13,971 nt of DNA. Source: CAG-492 sp035388585 (lineage in GTDB: Bacteria > Bacillota > Clostridia > TANB77 > CAG-508). Shown one piece after another: positions 13,043 to 13,971 of this stretch. The stretch's first letter is position 1. The number at the start of each line of letters is the position of its first letter. The DNA lies in assembly GCA_035388585.1 (NCBI GenBank), contig DAOOQE010000029.1:1-13971 (forward strand), read 5' to 3'. The notes beneath the pieces were generated by a model, which saw only the letters and a list, made by a program, of their open reading frames with translations, had not been told where the DNA came from and searched no databases. A program made the translations under genes and the position numbers.

Positions 13043-13945
13043 ATGATTTTTAAAGACTATTACAAAATATTAAATATAGACGGACCAAAACATACGATGG
13101 ACGAAATTAAAATAGCATATAGGGATCAAGCCAAAAAATATCATCCAGATGTTAATGTTGGAAATAGAACATCAGAAGAAAGATTCAAAGATATCAATGA
13201 GGCATATAGAGTTCTTTCAGATGCAATAGCAAAAAAGAAATATGATAAATTATGGAATACAAATATTGGAAAAAAAAGAGAGCGAGTTGAAGAAAGTAAA
13301 AGGGGAAAAGAAGCTATTTTTAGTGATTTTTTTAATATGTTTTTCGGAGAAATAACTCAGAAAGTCACTACAAAAAAAATTAATAATGAAAAAAATGCAA
13401 TAAAAGGTGAAAATATAGAAACAGAAGTTGAAATATCATTAGAAGAAGCTTTTTATGGTTTGGAAAAAAAGATTTCTCTTAGAATGATAAATGGTAAAAT
13501 GAAAACATTTAATATTAAAATTCCTGCCGGAATACGAAATGGAGAAAAAATTAGATTATTAGGCCAAGGAAAAACTGGAGAGAATGGTGGACGAAATGGA
13601 GATTTATTTATAAAAGTTAACATTCAAAACAGTAAAAGATTTAAATTGAGTGGTTATGATATTATAGTAGATTTACTTTTAACACCATGGGAAGCAGCTT
13701 TGGGAACTAAATTGGAGGTTGATACAATAGATGAAAAAATTACAATTATTGTACCACAAGGTACAGATAGCGGAAATAAATTAGAAATAGAAGGAAAAGG
13801 TTATAAAAAGGATAAAGGTGAAAGAGGTAATTTAATAGCTAAGGTTAAAATACTTGTTCCAAAAGAATTATCAGACGAAGAAAAAGAACTTTACCATAAA
13901 CTTAAAGAAATATCCTCTTATAAACCAAGAAAAAATTATGGTTAG
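13043..13945 (+). CDS. DnaJ/CbpA-type Hsp40 co-chaperone without zinc finger
   Basis: 300 residues. The J domain (about 3-70) has KDYYKILNID and the HPD motif at 34-36 needed to stimulate DnaK ATPase. A basic linker (76-91) leads to FSDFFNMFFG (93-102), a short remnant of the G/F region. Two beta-sandwich substrate-binding domains follow: about 123-200 (EVEISLEEAFYG, FNIKIPAGIRNGEKIRL, GDLFIKVNI) and about 201-275 (YDIIVDLLLTPWEAALG, IIVPQGTDSGNKLEIEGKG, GNLIAKVKI). The CxxCxGxG zinc-finger repeats of classical DnaJ are absent, so it is a class B protein like CbpA. It works with DnaK on unfolded clients in the cytoplasm. No grpE or dnaK is adjacent, so it is probably a second Hsp40. The start is fixed by GGGAGG (13030-13035). 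The gene ends 26 nt before the window edge, so downstream genes are unseen. Confidence 0.92.
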   Translation: MIFKDYYKILNIDGPKHTMDEIKIAYRDQAKKYHPDVNVGNRTSEERFKDINEAYRVLSDAIAKKKYDKLWNTNIGKKRERVEESKRGKEAIFSDFFNMFFGEITQKVTTKKINNEKNAIKGENIETEVEISLEEAFYGLEKKISLRMINGKMKTFNIKIPAGIRNGEKIRLLGQGKTGENGGRNGDLFIKVNIQNSKRFKLSGYDIIVDLLLTPWEAALGTKLEVDTIDEKITIIVPQGTDSGNKLEIEGKGYKKDKGERGNLIAKVKILVPKELSDEEKELYHKLKEISSYKPRKNYG

Positions 13946-13971
13946 ATTATAAATTAGTATTAAAAAAAGTA

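Overview
The window is very AT-rich bacterial DNA with strong Gram-positive-type Shine-Dalgarno sites (AGGAGG) and consensus sigma-A promoters, several with TGn extended -10 boxes. TGG is the tryptophan codon and TGA acts as a stop, so this is the standard bacterial code, not the mycoplasma code. The gene set (YkpA-like ABC-F protein, Tex, UgtP/MGDG-synthase-like glucosyltransferase, membrane-anchored CapA-like protein, standalone starch-binding module) points to a low-GC Firmicute, most likely a member of the Clostridia. A run of exactly 100 N marks a scaffold gap, so this is a draft or metagenome-derived assembly.

Layout, left to right. (1) 1-700: a short starch/glycogen-binding-module protein on the minus strand, with its own promoter and a hairpin terminator. 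(2) 819-988: a tRNA-Lys(CTT) gene with a perfect-consensus promoter and a terminator. (3) 1426-4722: a self-contained operon on the plus strand with one promoter, one terminator and three overlapping genes: a P-loop (deoxy)nucleotide-kinase-like protein, a GT4-type glycosyltransferase and a protein with a transglutaminase-like Cys-His-Asp domain plus an unrecognised C-terminal half. This is the accessory module of the window and the best candidate for an undescribed pathway. (4) 4738-5390: a small CYTH-like gene, convergent with (5) 5438-6756, a CapA-family metallophosphatase-like protein anchored in the membrane; a bidirectional terminator lies between them. (6) 7092-8897: an ABC-F ATPase of the YkpA/YbiT group, whose 3' end is repeated on the far side of the assembly gap. 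(7) 8930-11210: tex. (8) 11465-12595: a GT28/MGDG-synthase-like lipid glucosyltransferase on the minus strand. (9) 12983-13945: a DnaJ/CbpA-type co-chaperone without a zinc finger.

Apart from the three-gene cassette these are single-gene transcription units of housekeeping or envelope character. A recurring feature is locally duplicated intergenic sequence: a 20-nt repeat at the end of the starch-binding gene, a 34-nt repeat around the gap, a 72-bp tandem duplication after tex, an alternating A/B 38-bp array, and a three-copy 20-nt element just upstream of the dnaJ-like promoter.
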